From: Flavobacterium geliluteum
Lineage (GTDB): Bacteria > Bacteroidota > Bacteroidia > Flavobacteriales > Flavobacteriaceae
Length of the DNA stretch: 64,000 nt
Direction: 5' to 3'
NCBI RefSeq assembly: GCF_017948595.1
Contig: NZ_JAGFBV010000006.1
Span: 62,001-126,000 of the forward strand
A program made the translations under genes and the position numbers. The notes below the pieces were generated by a model. It did not search any database. It saw nothing but the letters and a program-made list of their open reading frames with translations, and was not told the origin of the DNA. Below, in pieces: positions 35,426-45,244 of this stretch; position 1 is the stretch's first letter; each line of letters opens with the position of its first letter.

Positions 35426-38400
35426 TTATCCAGCTATTAATTCTTCTATTTTTTTCTCTTCAGCAATTCTTTGTAATGCTTTTTTGTAATCAGTTGGCAT
35501 TACTTTTACGAAATGATGCTGCTCATTCTCCCAGTTTTCTAAAATTCTTTTTGCTAATGGACTGCTGGTGTACAGTGAATGATTTTTAATCAATCGTCTT
35601 ATTTTTACCACATCTTCTGTTTCGATAGGATCAAAGGCAACCATTTCCATGTTGCATAAAGTCGCATCAAATTTTTGATTTGGATCATAAACATAAGCCA
35701 TACCACCGCTCATACCTGCTGCGAAGTTTCTTCCTGTTTTTCCTAAAACAACGACAGTACCACCTGTCATGTACTCGCATCCGTGATCTCCAATTCCTTC
35801 TACAACCGCAGTTGCTCCAGAATTTCTAACACAAAAACGCTCTCCGGCCATTCCATTAATATAAGCCTCTCCGGTAATAGCTCCGTAAAGGGCAACGTTC
35901 CCGATAATGATGTTTTCTTCAGGTTTGAAGGTAGCTGTAGGAGGGACTTTGATAATCAATTTTCCTCCGGAAAGGCCTTTTCCTAAATAATCATTACAGT
36001 TTCCGTGAATTTTAAACGACAAACCATTGGTAGCAAATGCACCAAAACTTTGTCCTGCAGAACCTTCAAAATCAACCAAAATAGTGTCTTCAGGCAAACC
36101 TTGAGCGCCATAGATTTTTGAGATTTCATTACTCAAAATAGCGCCTACAGAGCGGTCTGTATTTTTAATTTTAAAGGTAACTCTTGTTTTTTCCTTTCTG
36201 TAAATAGAAGGAATCGCTTCTTTTATAATATCAAAATCCAATACGTTTTCTAAATGATGATCTTGCGTAGTCGTATTGTGATTCGGAACCGTTTTTGCTT
36301 TTTCTGGTTTGTATAAAATAGAAGATAAGTCTAAACCATTGGCTTTATAATGTTTAATCGCTTTGTTTACATTTAATTTCTGCGATTGTCCCACCATTTC
36401 TTTTAAGGTTCTAAAACCTAATTGTGCCATGATTTCTCTTAATTCCTCAGCAATAAAATACATAAAGTTGATCACGTGCTCTGGAGTTCCCTTGAAATTT
36501 TTTCTCAATTCAGGATCCTGAGTAGCAATACCTACAGGACACGTATTTAAGTGACAAGCTCTCATCATAATACAGCCAGAAGCAACAAGAGGAGCAGTAG
36601 CAAAACCAAATTCTTCGGCTCCTAATAAAGCGGCAATGGCAACGTCGCGACCTGTTTTCAATTGTCCGTCACATTCTAGAACAACGCGACTTCTTAAATC
36701 ATTTAAGATTAGAGTTTGTTGTGCTTCGGCTAAGCCAAGTTCCCAAGGAATACCAGTGTGTTGCAATGATGTTAAGGGTGCAGCACCAGTTCCTCCGTCA
36801 TAACCTGAAATCAAAATCACATCTGCTTTCGCTTTTGCGACACCAGCAGCAATGGTTCCAACTCCAACTTCTGAAACTAATTTTACGTTGACACGTGCTT
36901 CACGATTAGCATTTTTTAAGTCGAAAATTAACTGAGATAAATCCTCGATAGAATAAATATCGTGGTGCGGCGGAGGCGAAATCAAACCTACATAAGGCGT
37001 AGAATTTCTGGTTTCTGCAATCCAAGGCACTACTTTTTCTCCTGGTAATTGACCACCTTCTCCAGGTTTTGCACCCTGAGCCATCTTGATTTGGATTTCT
37101 TTAGCATTCGTTAAATAGTTAATCGAAACGCCAAATCTACCAGAAGCGACTTGTTTGATGGCACTATTTCTAGAGTCTCCGTTGATTTCTTTCTGGAAAC
37201 GTTTAGGATCTTCTCCGCCTTCTCCAGAATTACTTTTTCCTCCAATTCTGTTCATGGCAATGGCCAAATTTTCGTGTGCTTCTCTACTGATAGAGCCGTA
37301 AGACATCGCACCGGTTTTGAATTTTTTTACAATTTCTGTCCAAGGTTCTACTTCATCAATAGAAATTGGATCTAAATTATTAAATTCGAATAAACCTCTA
37401 ATAGTCATTAGGTTTGAGCTTTGCTCGTTTACCATGTTAGAGTATTCTTTATAACTTTCCGGACTGTTTAAGCGAACAGCCTGCTGTAATTTTGCAATAG
37501 TGGTGGGGTTAAACATGTGTTTTTCGCCACCACGTCTCCATCTGTAAATTCCACCTATTTCCAAAGGCAATAAATTGGCAATCTTAGAATTTGGAAATGC
37601 TTTTTGGAAACGTTTCTTAACTTCTTTTTCTACTTCCATCAAGCCAATTCCTTCGATTCTGGAAGGAGTGTAAGGAAAATATTTATTGGTGAACGTTTTA
37701 TTGAGACCTAAAATCTCAAAAATTTGAGCAGCTCTGTACGAATGCAACGTAGAGATACCAATTTTGTTCATGATTTTAAGGATGCCTTTTGCGATTGCTT
37801 TGTTGTAATTTACAATAGCATAATCGGCTTTTACGCCCGTTATAAATCCTTGGTTTACTTGATCATGAATGATTTCGTTTACCATGTATGGATTGATGGC
37901 ACTTGCTCCATATCCGAATAATAAAGCAAAATGATGTGGCTCACGTGGCTCAGCAGATTCGATTATGATGCCGAATTTAGAGCGAACTTTTAAAAAGTTT
38001 AAAGAGTGATGAATGTAAGAACACGCCAATAACATTGGTATTGGAGCCATTTCTTCGCTTACGCCTCTGTCTGAAAGAATTATAATGTTGCAACCTTCAG
38101 AAACAGCTTTAAAAGTAGCCTGAACACATTTTTCAAGTGCGCGCTCCAAACCATTAACTCCTTTTTCTATTTTATATAAAGTAGAAATAGTAGCCGATTT
38201 AAAATCAACGTGATCAATGTTTCTTACTTTATCCAAATCTTCATTTGAGATTACGGGATTTTGGATTTTTAATTTTTTACACTGTTTTGATTCAATTTCA
38301 AAAATATTAAAATCACCACCAATCGCTAAACTAATATCGGTAATGATTTCTTCACGAATACCATCCAAAGGCGGGTTGGTTACCTGAGCAAATAATTGCT

Positions 38401-39943
38401 TGAAATAGTTGTACAATAATTGTGGCTGATCAGATAAAACGGCCAATGGCGTATCGTTACCCATAGAGCTGATGGCCTCGCCACCCTGACTTCCCATTGG
38501 GTTAATGATTGTTTTTAAATCTTCTATAGTATAACCAAACAGACGCTGTCTGGTTTGAAAATCAAGTTTTTCAACAGGAGTAGGGTTGTTGGTATATGGA
38601 ATTTTAGCCAGTGGTAACAAATTGGCATCGATCCATTCTTTGTATGGACGCTTGGTTACAATAGCTTTTTTGATTTCGTCATCTTCAATAATACGACCTT
38701 CATTCATGTCAACCAAGAACATTTTTCCAGGCTCTAAACGACCGTGTTGCACCACATCTTCAGGTTCTACATCCAAAACACCAATTTCTGATGACATGAT
38801 CACGAAACCGCTTTTTGTTAAGGTATAGCGAGAAGGACGCAATCCGTTTCTGTCCAGTAAAGCACCAATTACATTGCCATCTGTAAACGGAATAGAAGCA
38901 GGGCCATCCCAAGGCTCCATGATACAAGAGTTAAATTCGTAGAAAGCTCTTTTCTCTGCAGACATGGTTTGGTGTTTTTCCCAAGCCTCCGGAACGACCA
39001 TCATCATGGCTTCTGGCAAGGAACGACCCGTCATTAGTAAAAGTTCGATCACCATATCCATAGAAGCAGAATCTGATTTTCCTTCCAGAATAATAGGGAA
39101 CAATTTTTTGATATCAGCTCCAAAAACTTTGCTTTCCATCAATTCCTCACGAGCACGCATTCTGCTTACGTTTCCGCGAAGAGTATTAATTTCACCATTG
39201 TGACACATGTATCGAAAGGGCTGCGCCAGCTCCCATGACGGGAAAGTATTGGTTGAGAAACGTTGGTGAACTAACGCCAAACGCGTCACCAAATCCGGAT
39301 CTTTTAAGTCAATATAGTACCTACTAATGTCTTCTGGCATCAAAAGACCTTTGTATATAATAGTTGTAGTCGATAAACTAGAGAAATAAAACATGTGGCT
39401 TTCTGAGGTTTTAGAGCCTCTTATAGCGTGTTCGGCAATTTTTCTAGCTGCAAAAAGTTTTGCATTAAACTCTTGTTCTGTTAACTCCTGACCGTTTTTG
39501 CTAACAAAAACCTGTTTAACTGTTGGTTCTTTTTCTGCGGCGATTTGCCCTAAATTTTCAACGTCAACAGGGACATCTCTCCAACCCAGAATTTTTAAGT
39601 TTTGATCCTTAATGGTAGATTCGAAAGCATTCATACAAAAAGCAGCCTGATTTTTACTTTTCGGTAAAAAAACCATTCCTGCTGCATATTCGCGTGTTTC
39701 AGGGATTTCAAAATCACATACTTTTTTAAAAAAAGCATGTGGGATGTCAAATAAAATTCCAGCACCGTCTCCAGTTCTTCCATCAGAACTAACTGCACCA
39801 CGATGTTCCAGTTTAATTAAGATATCCAATGCCTTATGAATGATGTCGTTAGACTTAATACCATTCAAATTACAAATAAATCCTGCACCACAGTTGTCGT
39901 GTTCAAATTCAGGCAGATAAAGCCCTTGTTCTTTAACTTTCAT
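35426..39943 (-). CDS. gltB: Glutamate synthase large (alpha) subunit
   Basis: The 1505-residue protein makes two glutamates from glutamine and 2-oxoglutarate. The first 17 residues are a propeptide: the nucleophile would be C18 in EHDNCGAGF, exposed after cleavage. The N-terminal class II glutaminase domain has [20 protein letters not shown] and [10 protein letters not shown]. The FMN-binding synthase domain has [26 protein letters not shown] and the 3Fe-4S cysteines in [16 protein letters not shown] (near 1130). A C-terminal beta-helix domain has [14 protein letters not shown]. It is the first gene of gltBD, with a -7 box just upstream. Confidence 0.97.
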   Translation of the reverse strand: MKVKEQGLYLPEFEHDNCGAGFICNLNGIKSNDIIHKALDILIKLEHRGAVSSDGRTGDGAGILFDIPHAFFKKVCDFEIPETREYAAGMVFLPKSKNQAAFCMNAFESTIKDQNLKILGWRDVPVDVENLGQIAAEKEPTVKQVFVSKNGQELTEQEFNAKLFAARKIAEHAIRGSKTSESHMFYFSSLSTTTIIYKGLLMPEDISRYYIDLKDPDLVTRLALVHQRFSTNTFPSWELAQPFRYMCHNGEINTLRGNVSRMRAREELMESKVFGADIKKLFPIILEGKSDSASMDMVIELLLMTGRSLPEAMMMVVPEAWEKHQTMSAEKRAFYEFNSCIMEPWDGPASIPFTDGNVIGALLDRNGLRPSRYTLTKSGFVIMSSEIGVLDVEPEDVVQHGRLEPGKMFLVDMNEGRIIEDDEIKKAIVTKRPYKEWIDANLLPLAKIPYTNNPTPVEKLDFQTRQRLFGYTIEDLKTIINPMGSQGGEAISSMGNDTPLAVLSDQPQLLYNYFKQLFAQVTNPPLDGIREEIITDISLAIGGDFNIFEIESKQCKKLKIQNPVISNEDLDKVRNIDHVDFKSATISTLYKIEKGVNGLERALEKCVQATFKAVSEGCNIIILSDRGVSEEMAPIPMLLACSYIHHSLNFLKVRSKFGIIIESAEPREPHHFALLFGYGASAINPYMVNEIIHDQVNQGFITGVKADYAIVNYNKAIAKGILKIMNKIGISTLHSYRAAQIFEILGLNKTFTNKYFPYTPSRIEGIGLMEVEKEVKKRFQKAFPNSKIANLLPLEIGGIYRWRRGGEKHMFNPTTIAKLQQAVRLNSPESYKEYSNMVNEQSSNLMTIRGLFEFNNLDPISIDEVEPWTEIVKKFKTGAMSYGSISREAHENLAIAMNRIGGKSNSGEGGEDPKRFQKEINGDSRNSAIKQVASGRFGVSINYLTNAKEIQIKMAQGAKPGEGGQLPGEKVVPWIAETRNSTPYVGLISPPPHHDIYSIEDLSQLIFDLKNANREARVNVKLVSEVGVGTIAAGVAKAKADVILISGYDGGTGAAPLTSLQHTGIPWELGLAEAQQTLILNDLRSRVVLECDGQLKTGRDVAIAALLGAEEFGFATAPLVASGCIMMRACHLNTCPVGIATQDPELRKNFKGTPEHVINFMYFIAEELREIMAQLGFRTLKEMVGQSQKLNVNKAIKHYKANGLDLSSILYKPEKAKTVPNHNTTTQDHHLENVLDFDIIKEAIPSIYRKEKTRVTFKIKNTDRSVGAILSNEISKIYGAQGLPEDTILVDFEGSAGQSFGAFATNGLSFKIHGNCNDYLGKGLSGGKLIIKVPPTATFKPEENIIIGNVALYGAITGEAYINGMAGERFCVRNSGATAVVEGIGDHGCEYMTGGTVVVLGKTGRNFAAGMSGGMAYVYDPNQKFDATLCNMEMVAFDPIETEDVVKIRRLIKNHSLYTSSPLAKRILENWENEQHHFVKVMPTDYKKALQRIAEEKKIEELIAG

Positions 39944-39960
39944 TCTTGATATTTTTTTTA

Positions 39961-39968
39961 CAAAAATA
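39961..39968 (-). promoter_or_regulatory. Putative -7 box (TATTTTTG) of gltB
   Basis: On the minus strand TATTTTTG matches TAnnTTTG and ends 17 nt upstream of the ATG at 39943. No TTG at the ideal spacing was found. Confidence 0.45.
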
Positions 39969-40303
39969 GAGATTTCGTTAAATATAATGTATTGAAAATG
40001 TAATTCGGCTTACATTTTTGTAGTAATATTAGAAAAACGATTCTTAAATGATAATAATTTCGTAGAAAGCATTGCGAAATGATAAAATCACAATATGTAT
40101 TGAATTATTTTAATGAAATACCTTTCTGAGGCATTGAAATCACTGGTTTTTTTGTTAAATTTCAAACGAAATAGTGTTTTTTAGTTAACAATTTGAATGC
40201 AATAGTTTAACTATTTATTTTCTTCAAAGAGTAATTATCTTTTAATGTGAAGCAGGATGATTTTTTTAATTGAAAAAGATTTTACTTTTAAGTTGAATTT
40301 TGC

Positions 40304-40311
40304 TATTTTTG
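40304..40311 (+). promoter_or_regulatory. Putative -7 box (TATTTTTG) of sucC
   Basis: TATTTTTG matches TAnnTTTG, 48 nt upstream of the sucC ATG at 40360. A TTG at 40300 that would lengthen sucC lies upstream of this box and is therefore not a credible start. Confidence 0.55.
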
Positions 40312-40359
40312 TCCCACTTTTATTCTGAACTAACTTCAGAACCAGACAAATTCTATATT

Positions 40360-41553
40360 ATGAACATACACGAATATCAAGGAAAAGAAATTTTAGCGAG
40401 TTACGGAGTACGCATTCAACGCGGAATTGTGGCTAATAGTCCAGCTGAAGCTGTTGAAGCTGCGAAACAATTAACTGCCGAAACCGGTACAGGATGGCAT
40501 GTTATAAAAGCACAGGTTCATGCAGGTGGACGTGGAAAAGGTGGTGGAGTTAAGTTAGCTAAAAACTTGCAACAAGTTGAAGAAATTGCCGGACAAATCA
40601 TCGGAATGCAATTGATTACACCTCAAACTTCTGCCGAAGGTAAAAAAGTAAGCACAATTTTAGTTGCAGAAGACGTATACTATCCTGGTGAAAGTGAAAC
40701 TTCTGAATTTTATGTTTCTGTTTTATTGAATAGAGCTACAGGTCGTAACATGATCATGTATTCTACTGAAGGTGGAATGGATATCGAAGAAGTTGCGGAG
40801 CATACACCACACTTAATTTTTACTGAAGAAGTAGATCCTTCTGTTGGATTGCAAGGTTTTCAAGCAAGAAGAATTGCTTTTAACTTAGGTCTTTCAGGAA
40901 ATGCTTTCAAAGAAATGGTTAAATTCATCGATTCATTATACAATGCTTACATTGGTTCTGATGCTTCTATGTTTGAAATCAACCCAGTTTTGAAAACTTC
41001 AGACAATAAAATTATGGCTGTTGATGCTAAAGTAAATATCGATGATAATGCTTTATACAGACAACCAAAATACGCTGAGATGAGAGATATCCGTGAGGAG
41101 AATCCAATCGAGGTTGAAGCTAAAGAAGTAGGTTTAAATTACGTAGATCTTGACGGTACTGTAGGATGTATGGTAAATGGAGCTGGTCTTGCAATGGCGA
41201 CTATGGACTTAATTAAATATGCTGGTTTTGAACCTGCAAACTTCCTTGACGTTGGAGGAACTGCTGATGCAAAACGTGTTGAAACGGCCTTCCGTATTAT
41301 CTTAAAAGATCCTAACGTAAAAGCTATTTTGATCAATATTTTTGGTGGAATTGTTCGTTGTGACCGTGTGGCGCAAGGAGTTGTAGATGCTTACAAAAAT
41401 ATGGGTGATGCTATTAAAGTGCCAATTATCGTTCGTTTGCAAGGAACAAATGCTGAAATTGCAAAAGAATTGATTGACAATTCAGGTATGCCAATTTTAT
41501 CAGCTACTCAGTTTCAAGAAGCTGCTGATCAGGTTCAGGCTGCACTTTCTTAA
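40360..41553 (+). CDS. sucC: Succinate-CoA ligase, beta subunit
   Basis: 397 residues from the ATG at 40360, where the conserved N-terminus MNIHEYQGKEILASYG begins. The ATP-grasp domain has KAQVHAGGRGKGGGVKLAKN (about 46-65), and MFEINPVL and VDAKVNIDD supply Mg/nucleotide ligands (about 206-230). The C-terminal CoA-ligase domain has LDVGGTADAKRV and NIFGGIVRCDRVAQG, the site that faces the phosphohistidine of SucD. It works in the TCA cycle, converting succinyl-CoA to succinate with ATP or GTP formation. sucD is not next to it here. It ends at a strong terminator. Confidence 0.97.
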   Translation: MNIHEYQGKEILASYGVRIQRGIVANSPAEAVEAAKQLTAETGTGWHVIKAQVHAGGRGKGGGVKLAKNLQQVEEIAGQIIGMQLITPQTSAEGKKVSTILVAEDVYYPGESETSEFYVSVLLNRATGRNMIMYSTEGGMDIEEVAEHTPHLIFTEEVDPSVGLQGFQARRIAFNLGLSGNAFKEMVKFIDSLYNAYIGSDASMFEINPVLKTSDNKIMAVDAKVNIDDNALYRQPKYAEMRDIREENPIEVEAKEVGLNYVDLDGTVGCMVNGAGLAMATMDLIKYAGFEPANFLDVGGTADAKRVETAFRIILKDPNVKAILINIFGGIVRCDRVAQGVVDAYKNMGDAIKVPIIVRLQGTNAEIAKELIDNSGMPILSATQFQEAADQVQAALS

Positions 41554-41575
41554 TCAAACAAGAAATCAATTATAT

Positions 41576-41606
41576 AAAAACCATCCTTAAAGGATGGTTT
41601 TTTTTT
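41576..41606 (+). terminator. Terminator of sucC
   Basis: AAAAACCATCCTT (41576-41588) pairs with AAGGATGGTTTTT just after, with a minimal loop and a T run. Confidence 0.9.
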
Positions 41607-41613
41607 GGAAATA

Positions 41614-41796
41614 TTTTAACCGCAAAAAAATACAAGGATTCTATAAAAAAGTTAGCCACAGATTACATAGATTAAGGTAGATTTTAAATAATCCTTTTAA
41701 TACTGATAATCTGTGGCTAAAAAAACTTTGCGTTTATGAGAGCTCAATGCAGAGCTCAATGCCAGATTAAAATCCTAGCGTTCTTTGCGGTTAAAA
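41614..41796. repeat. Nested palindromic composite element
   Basis: Outer arms TTTTAACCGCAAA (41614-41626) and TTTGCGGTTAAAA (41784-41796) are perfect inverses. Inner arms TTAGCCACAGATTA (41652-41665) and TAATCTGTGGCTAA (41707-41720) are also perfect inverses. Between the right arms AGAGCTCAATGC is tandemly duplicated (41739-41762). The element ends just before the DUF1456 gene stop codon (41799) and fills the gap between convergent genes. Confidence 0.7.
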
Positions 41797-41798
41797 CG

Positions 41799-42263
41799 CT
41801 ATTTTTTATTCTTACCGTTTTTGTAAACAACTTTTTCTACAACCTGAATTTTAGGAGTAGCTTTTGAGTTGTTTTTCTTGAAAGGTTTTTTGGCTGCGGG
41901 CGCTGATTTTGAAGGCGCTTTGTCGCCTCTTCCTTTTTCTGAATCTTTGGCACTCGCCTTAAATTCAGGTCTTTCTTTTGTGCTCTCTTTCTTTGGAATC
42001 TCCGCTTTATGTTTCGCTAAAACATCATTTGGGTTTTTAGGATTTTCTTTCGTTCCTCTCAAATGAATAACCAATCCGTTTAGAAAGTTACGCAAAACCT
42101 GATCACCGCATTCCATGTAATTTTCATGATCTTCAGCTCTAAAAAAAGCGCCTAATTCTGACTTTGAAATTCGAAAATCTACTAATTCTAAAATTTCAAC
42201 TATTTGGTCATCACGGAGCATCAAAGCCACGCGAAGTTTTTTTAAGATATCGTTGTTTGTCAT
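41799..42263 (-). CDS. DUF1456 (YehS-like) protein
   Basis: The 154-residue protein holds two copies of the DUF1456 motif: NNDILKKLRVALMLRDDQIVEI (split here as residues 3-24) and QVLRNFLNGLVIHLRG (about 55-70), with AFFRAEDHENYMECGD between them. The C-terminal half (about 85-154) is a basic Lys/Ala/Pro/Ser-rich tail, likely disordered and possibly nucleic-acid binding. E. coli YehS is uncharacterised. A -7 box lies 15 nt upstream of the start. Confidence 0.88.
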   Translation of the reverse strand: MTNNDILKKLRVALMLRDDQIVEILELVDFRISKSELGAFFRAEDHENYMECGDQVLRNFLNGLVIHLRGTKENPKNPNDVLAKHKAEIPKKESTKERPEFKASAKDSEKGRGDKAPSKSAPAAKKPFKKNNSKATPKIQVVEKVVYKNGKNKK

Positions 42264-42277
42264 CGTTTAATTTTTTA

Positions 42278-42285
42278 CAAAGGTA
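42278..42285 (-). promoter_or_regulatory. Putative -7 box (TACCTTTG) of the DUF1456 gene
   Basis: On the minus strand TACCTTTG matches TAnnTTTG and lies 14 nt upstream of the ATG at 42263. Confidence 0.45.
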
Positions 42286-42337
42286 CGTTTTAAAAGTAAT
42301 TTGATTACATTTTATTGAGCAAGGGAGCTGTTTTTTG

Positions 42338-42413
42338 CTACGAATCGCACTAATTTTCGCTAATTAAATTCTAAAAACAATACAATTCGTGAAAATTTGT
42401 GTAATTCATGGTA
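42338..42413. repeat. Dispersed inverted repeat (CTACGAAT/ATTCATGGTAG form)
   Basis: CTACGAATCGCACTAATTTT faces AATTTGTGTAATTCATGGTA (to about 42413), a diverged copy of the CCACGAATT family. It lies between the DUF1456 gene and the PLP enzyme gene. Confidence 0.5.
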
Positions 42414-42425
42414 GACTCTTTTACA

Positions 42426-43460
42426 TTATTTCGAATTAAAGACGTTTAAGATGTTTATCAATTTATCCAGATCTTCTTTAAGATGATTCGCCGTAACCAC
42501 AATTCTATTGATGTCTTTAGAGTTTTCCTGATACCTGAAATTGGCAATAATAATGTTGTTTTCTTTGAGAACTTCCGTGATACTTTCTATTTCGATATAA
42601 ATCAACGGATACGTTTTATCAAATTTAATGTTCTCATTTTTGATTAGTTTAGAATCTATATACTTCAGGTTCTCTGTTAGTTTTTGATGTTGAATTTTGT
42701 AAATTTCCTCGGCATCAGCCAAAGTTTGCACAAAAGCAGGATTCATTCCGGCAGCAGAAACAAAAGTATCTAGGTTTTTTATTCGATTTATGAAAGAAGT
42801 ATCACTAGCAATTACGCCTCCAGTCACCCCAAATGCTTTACCTAACGATGCCAGCATAATTTTTCGTTGAATAGGAAGGTGTATAGAGGAGTATATTCCT
42901 GAGCCTTTTTCTCCCAATATGCCTAGTGAATGCGACTCATCAATAACCAAAGTGATTTCTTTACAACTTGAAATTTCTTTTAAAATACTCAAATCAATTG
43001 CTTTTGTTTGATGCGAAGGTACGGCATCGGCAAGAATTGTTATTTTTTCAACAGCATTATCGAGCAAACGAGTATTTAATTTACCATTGATTAAAACAGG
43101 TAAACTATTAGGGGTTTTAATAGCAGTGTGAATCTCCTGCAAGTGAAAAAAGCAAGCTGTATCTTTTCGTAATTCGTCCATAACGAGTTTTCCTGCCAAC
43201 ATTCCCGAAGAAACGGTAACTGCTGCTGCGGCTTTTATGTGTTGAGCCAAAAAAAGCTCACCATCATCATAAGCAGTAAGTTTGATGTTGGCACTTCTGG
43301 AACTTCCATAAGTTGTTCCCCATCTCAGGATGTTTTTTACCACTAATTCCTGAAACATAGTGTTTTTTGGCAATCCCAAATAGGCGGTTCCTCCAAAATA
43401 CAAATATTGTTCTTGGTCTATTTCGATGATTCTATCTGGAAATTGTGTTACTTTCATCAT
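42426..43460 (-). CDS. Alpha-oxoamine synthase-like PLP-dependent enzyme
   Basis: The 344-residue fold-type I PLP enzyme is closest to 8-amino-7-oxononanoate synthase/2-amino-3-ketobutyrate CoA ligase. Visible are YLYFGGTAYLGLP (about 19-31), RWGTTYGSSR (about 46-55), the ring-stacking and phosphate region VSSGMLAGKLV, DESHSLGILGEKGSG (about 174-188) and the PLP lysine K208 in LASLGKAFGVTGG. It is about 40-50 residues shorter than typical members (about 390 aa). Its start lies 3 nt after the stop of a dipeptide epimerase gene, so the two are translationally coupled. A biotin role is possible but no other biotin gene is near. The coupling instead suggests a product derived from amino acids or peptidoglycan peptides. 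Confidence 0.78.
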   Translation of the reverse strand: MMKVTQFPDRIIEIDQEQYLYFGGTAYLGLPKNTMFQELVVKNILRWGTTYGSSRSANIKLTAYDDGELFLAQHIKAAAAVTVSSGMLAGKLVMDELRKDTACFFHLQEIHTAIKTPNSLPVLINGKLNTRLLDNAVEKITILADAVPSHQTKAIDLSILKEISSCKEITLVIDESHSLGILGEKGSGIYSSIHLPIQRKIMLASLGKAFGVTGGVIASDTSFINRIKNLDTFVSAAGMNPAFVQTLADAEEIYKIQHQKLTENLKYIDSKLIKNENIKFDKTYPLIYIEIESITEVLKENNIIIANFRYQENSKDINRIVVTANHLKEDLDKLINILNVFNSK

Positions 43461-43463
43461 CGT

Positions 43464-44474
43464 TTAAAGTAAAGTCACGCCAGTTCCGTTAAGTTCCGAA
43501 TAATAAATGATGCCATCTTTTATGGTCACACCCGTTGCAATATCTTGGGCAAGTAATAGTGCACCATCCATATCTACATAATCCAATTGGGGTAGCAAAT
43601 GCGCAATAGCTGAAATTCCAACCGTTGATTCTGTCATACAACCTACCATCGTTTTCAATCCTAACTTTTTTGCTTCCTCAATCATGCGCTTTCCAGGTGT
43701 TAAACCGCCACATTTTACCAGTTTTACGTTTACTCCGTGAAAATGATTGAAGCATTTTGCCACATCTGCTTCAATAATACAGCTTTCGTCTGCAACGATT
43801 GGTAAAACCGAGTGTTTGAAAACCTCTTTATGAGCCTCCCAATTGTCAGCTTTCATAGGTTGTTCTAAAAATTCTACGCCTAATTTTTTCAGTTCAACAG
43901 CATTATTAATCGTTTCTTCAACTCCCCATCCGCAGTTGGCATCAATTCTAAAAATGGCGTTGGTATGTTTTCTGAGTTCTTTTACAATGGCAATGTCTTC
44001 CTTGGTGCCTAATTTAATTTTATAAATCGGCCACGGTAATTCCCGCATTTTTGAAACCATTTTTTCTATAGAAGCAATCCCGATGGTGTAGTCCGTCATC
44101 GGATTGTTTTCGGTAGTGTAATTCCATAATTGGTATAATTTTTTACCTTTTTTACGTGCATACAAATCATTGTAAGCCAGGTCTAAAGCGCACAAAGCAA
44201 ACATGTCTTCTTTTAGGTGAGGATGTATTTTAGACCAGAATTCTTCGGGAGTTTCATCTTCTGTAGCTTCGATTAGAGGTTTAATTTTTTCTAAATCTGC
44301 CATCATTACGGGAACCGTCGTCTTGTAATAAGGGTTCGATGTGGCTTCTCCATATCCGGAAAATCCATCGCTTTTTAGTTCCACAATTAACGACGGCTGA
44401 AAATCGATAGATTCTCTTGATATCGTAAAAGTATGTTTTAGTTTTAGATTGTATTCTCTTAATATTAGTTGCAT
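43464..44474 (-). CDS. Dipeptide epimerase (enolase superfamily, L-Ala-D/L-Glu epimerase type)
   Basis: The 336-residue member of the muconate-lactonizing subgroup keeps every catalytic element: K152-I-K154 (YKIKLG), metal ligands D178 (FRIDANCGW), E204 (EFLEQPM) and D229 (IVADES), the second base K251 in VNVKLVKCGG, and the D-x-D pair in YVDMDGALLL that binds the dipeptide ammonium group. Such enzymes invert the second residue of dipeptides, often from murein. Related Bacteroidota enzymes have differing dipeptide preferences, so the substrate is open. It is first in a two-gene unit with the PLP enzyme. Confidence 0.88.
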   Translation of the reverse strand: MQLILREYNLKLKHTFTISRESIDFQPSLIVELKSDGFSGYGEATSNPYYKTTVPVMMADLEKIKPLIEATEDETPEEFWSKIHPHLKEDMFALCALDLAYNDLYARKKGKKLYQLWNYTTENNPMTDYTIGIASIEKMVSKMRELPWPIYKIKLGTKEDIAIVKELRKHTNAIFRIDANCGWGVEETINNAVELKKLGVEFLEQPMKADNWEAHKEVFKHSVLPIVADESCIIEADVAKCFNHFHGVNVKLVKCGGLTPGKRMIEEAKKLGLKTMVGCMTESTVGISAIAHLLPQLDYVDMDGALLLAQDIATGVTIKDGIIYYSELNGTGVTLL

Positions 44475-44842
44475 TTTTTGTTTTTTTTAAATTTAAAAAC
44501 CGATTCAGAATTCTATTTACAGAATTTATCTCTTTTAAAATTTTATATTTTTTGTATAATTGTAGATTGATACTTTCATTATATTAAAAAAGTGAAAAAG
44601 AAAATATAACTATTTATGAATTGAAAAGATCAGATTGAAATGCAATTTTAGTTAAAAAAAATGATTATTGAAGTTAAAATTGTTAAATGATTTAATTTTA
44701 ATGAAGCTCTGTTGTTTGATGCAGTATTTTATGATTTTTGTTCTTCGTTTAAGAATTTTATACAGCTTATTTTATTTATATACGTTTCAAAGATTTGTCT
44801 TTTAAAAGTAAAAACAATATTTTAGCCAAAATAAAAAACTAG
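44475..44842. other. Gene-free AT-rich divergent region
   Basis: 368 bp between the epimerase gene and the TerB-like gene. I see no ORF, no TAnnTTTG box in either direction and no repeat shared with other gaps. Confidence 0.5.
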
Positions 44843-45244
44843 ATGAATACCCAAACCGATAAAATAAGTTTGCTTCTCGAAATGATTGCTTTCTCTACAA
44901 TTGATGGGAAATTGCATAAGAGAGAACACGAATTTTTGTGGTTAGTGGCTCAGGAACTGCAAATTGATGTGGTCACCTTTCAGGATTTATTTCATCAGGA
45001 AATCAAACCCACAGTGATCAAGTCTGAGTTTCAGCGCATCCAACAATTCTACAGATTGGCGCTTATCATGCATTGCGATGGTGTTTTGCACGAAAAAGAA
45101 GCCATTGCGATTCAGCAAATTTCAATACAAATGGGACTCAATCCTGCAGCTACTAAGCGCATTTTGGATTTAATGAAAAAAGCACCCAATGCAATCATCG
45201 ATCCTAAACTTTTACTGAAAGTTTTTCAGGAACAGCATAATTAA
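44843..45244 (+). CDS. TerB-like protein
   Basis: The 133-residue, all-helical acidic protein has the TerB/DjlA-N pattern: LLLEMIAFSTIDGKLHKREHEFL (about 10-32) and, in the second half, LALIMHCDGVLHEKEAIAIQQIS (about 70-92). The two DGxLHxxE loops are probable metal or calcium binding sites. TerB domains occur in tellurite/stress systems and as co-chaperone-like modules. No other ter genes are near, so the role is open. It is convergent with uvrB, and their stop codons share bases at 45241-45244. Confidence 0.78.
   Translation: MNTQTDKISLLLEMIAFSTIDGKLHKREHEFLWLVAQELQIDVVTFQDLFHQEIKPTVIKSEFQRIQQFYRLALIMHCDGVLHEKEAIAIQQISIQMGLNPAATKRILDLMKKAPNAIIDPKLLLKVFQEQHN

Larger units (their letters stand above)
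39944..40359. other. Divergent promoter region between gltB and sucC
   Basis: 416 bp, AT-rich, no ORF. It contains the gltB -7 box (39961-39968) and the sucC -7 box (40304-40311). Nothing else recognisable was seen. Confidence 0.6.

Noticed and set aside
40300-40359. Twenty-residue N-terminal extension of sucC from a TTG
   Set aside because: The TTG lies upstream of the -7 box and the family N-terminus begins at the ATG at 40360.
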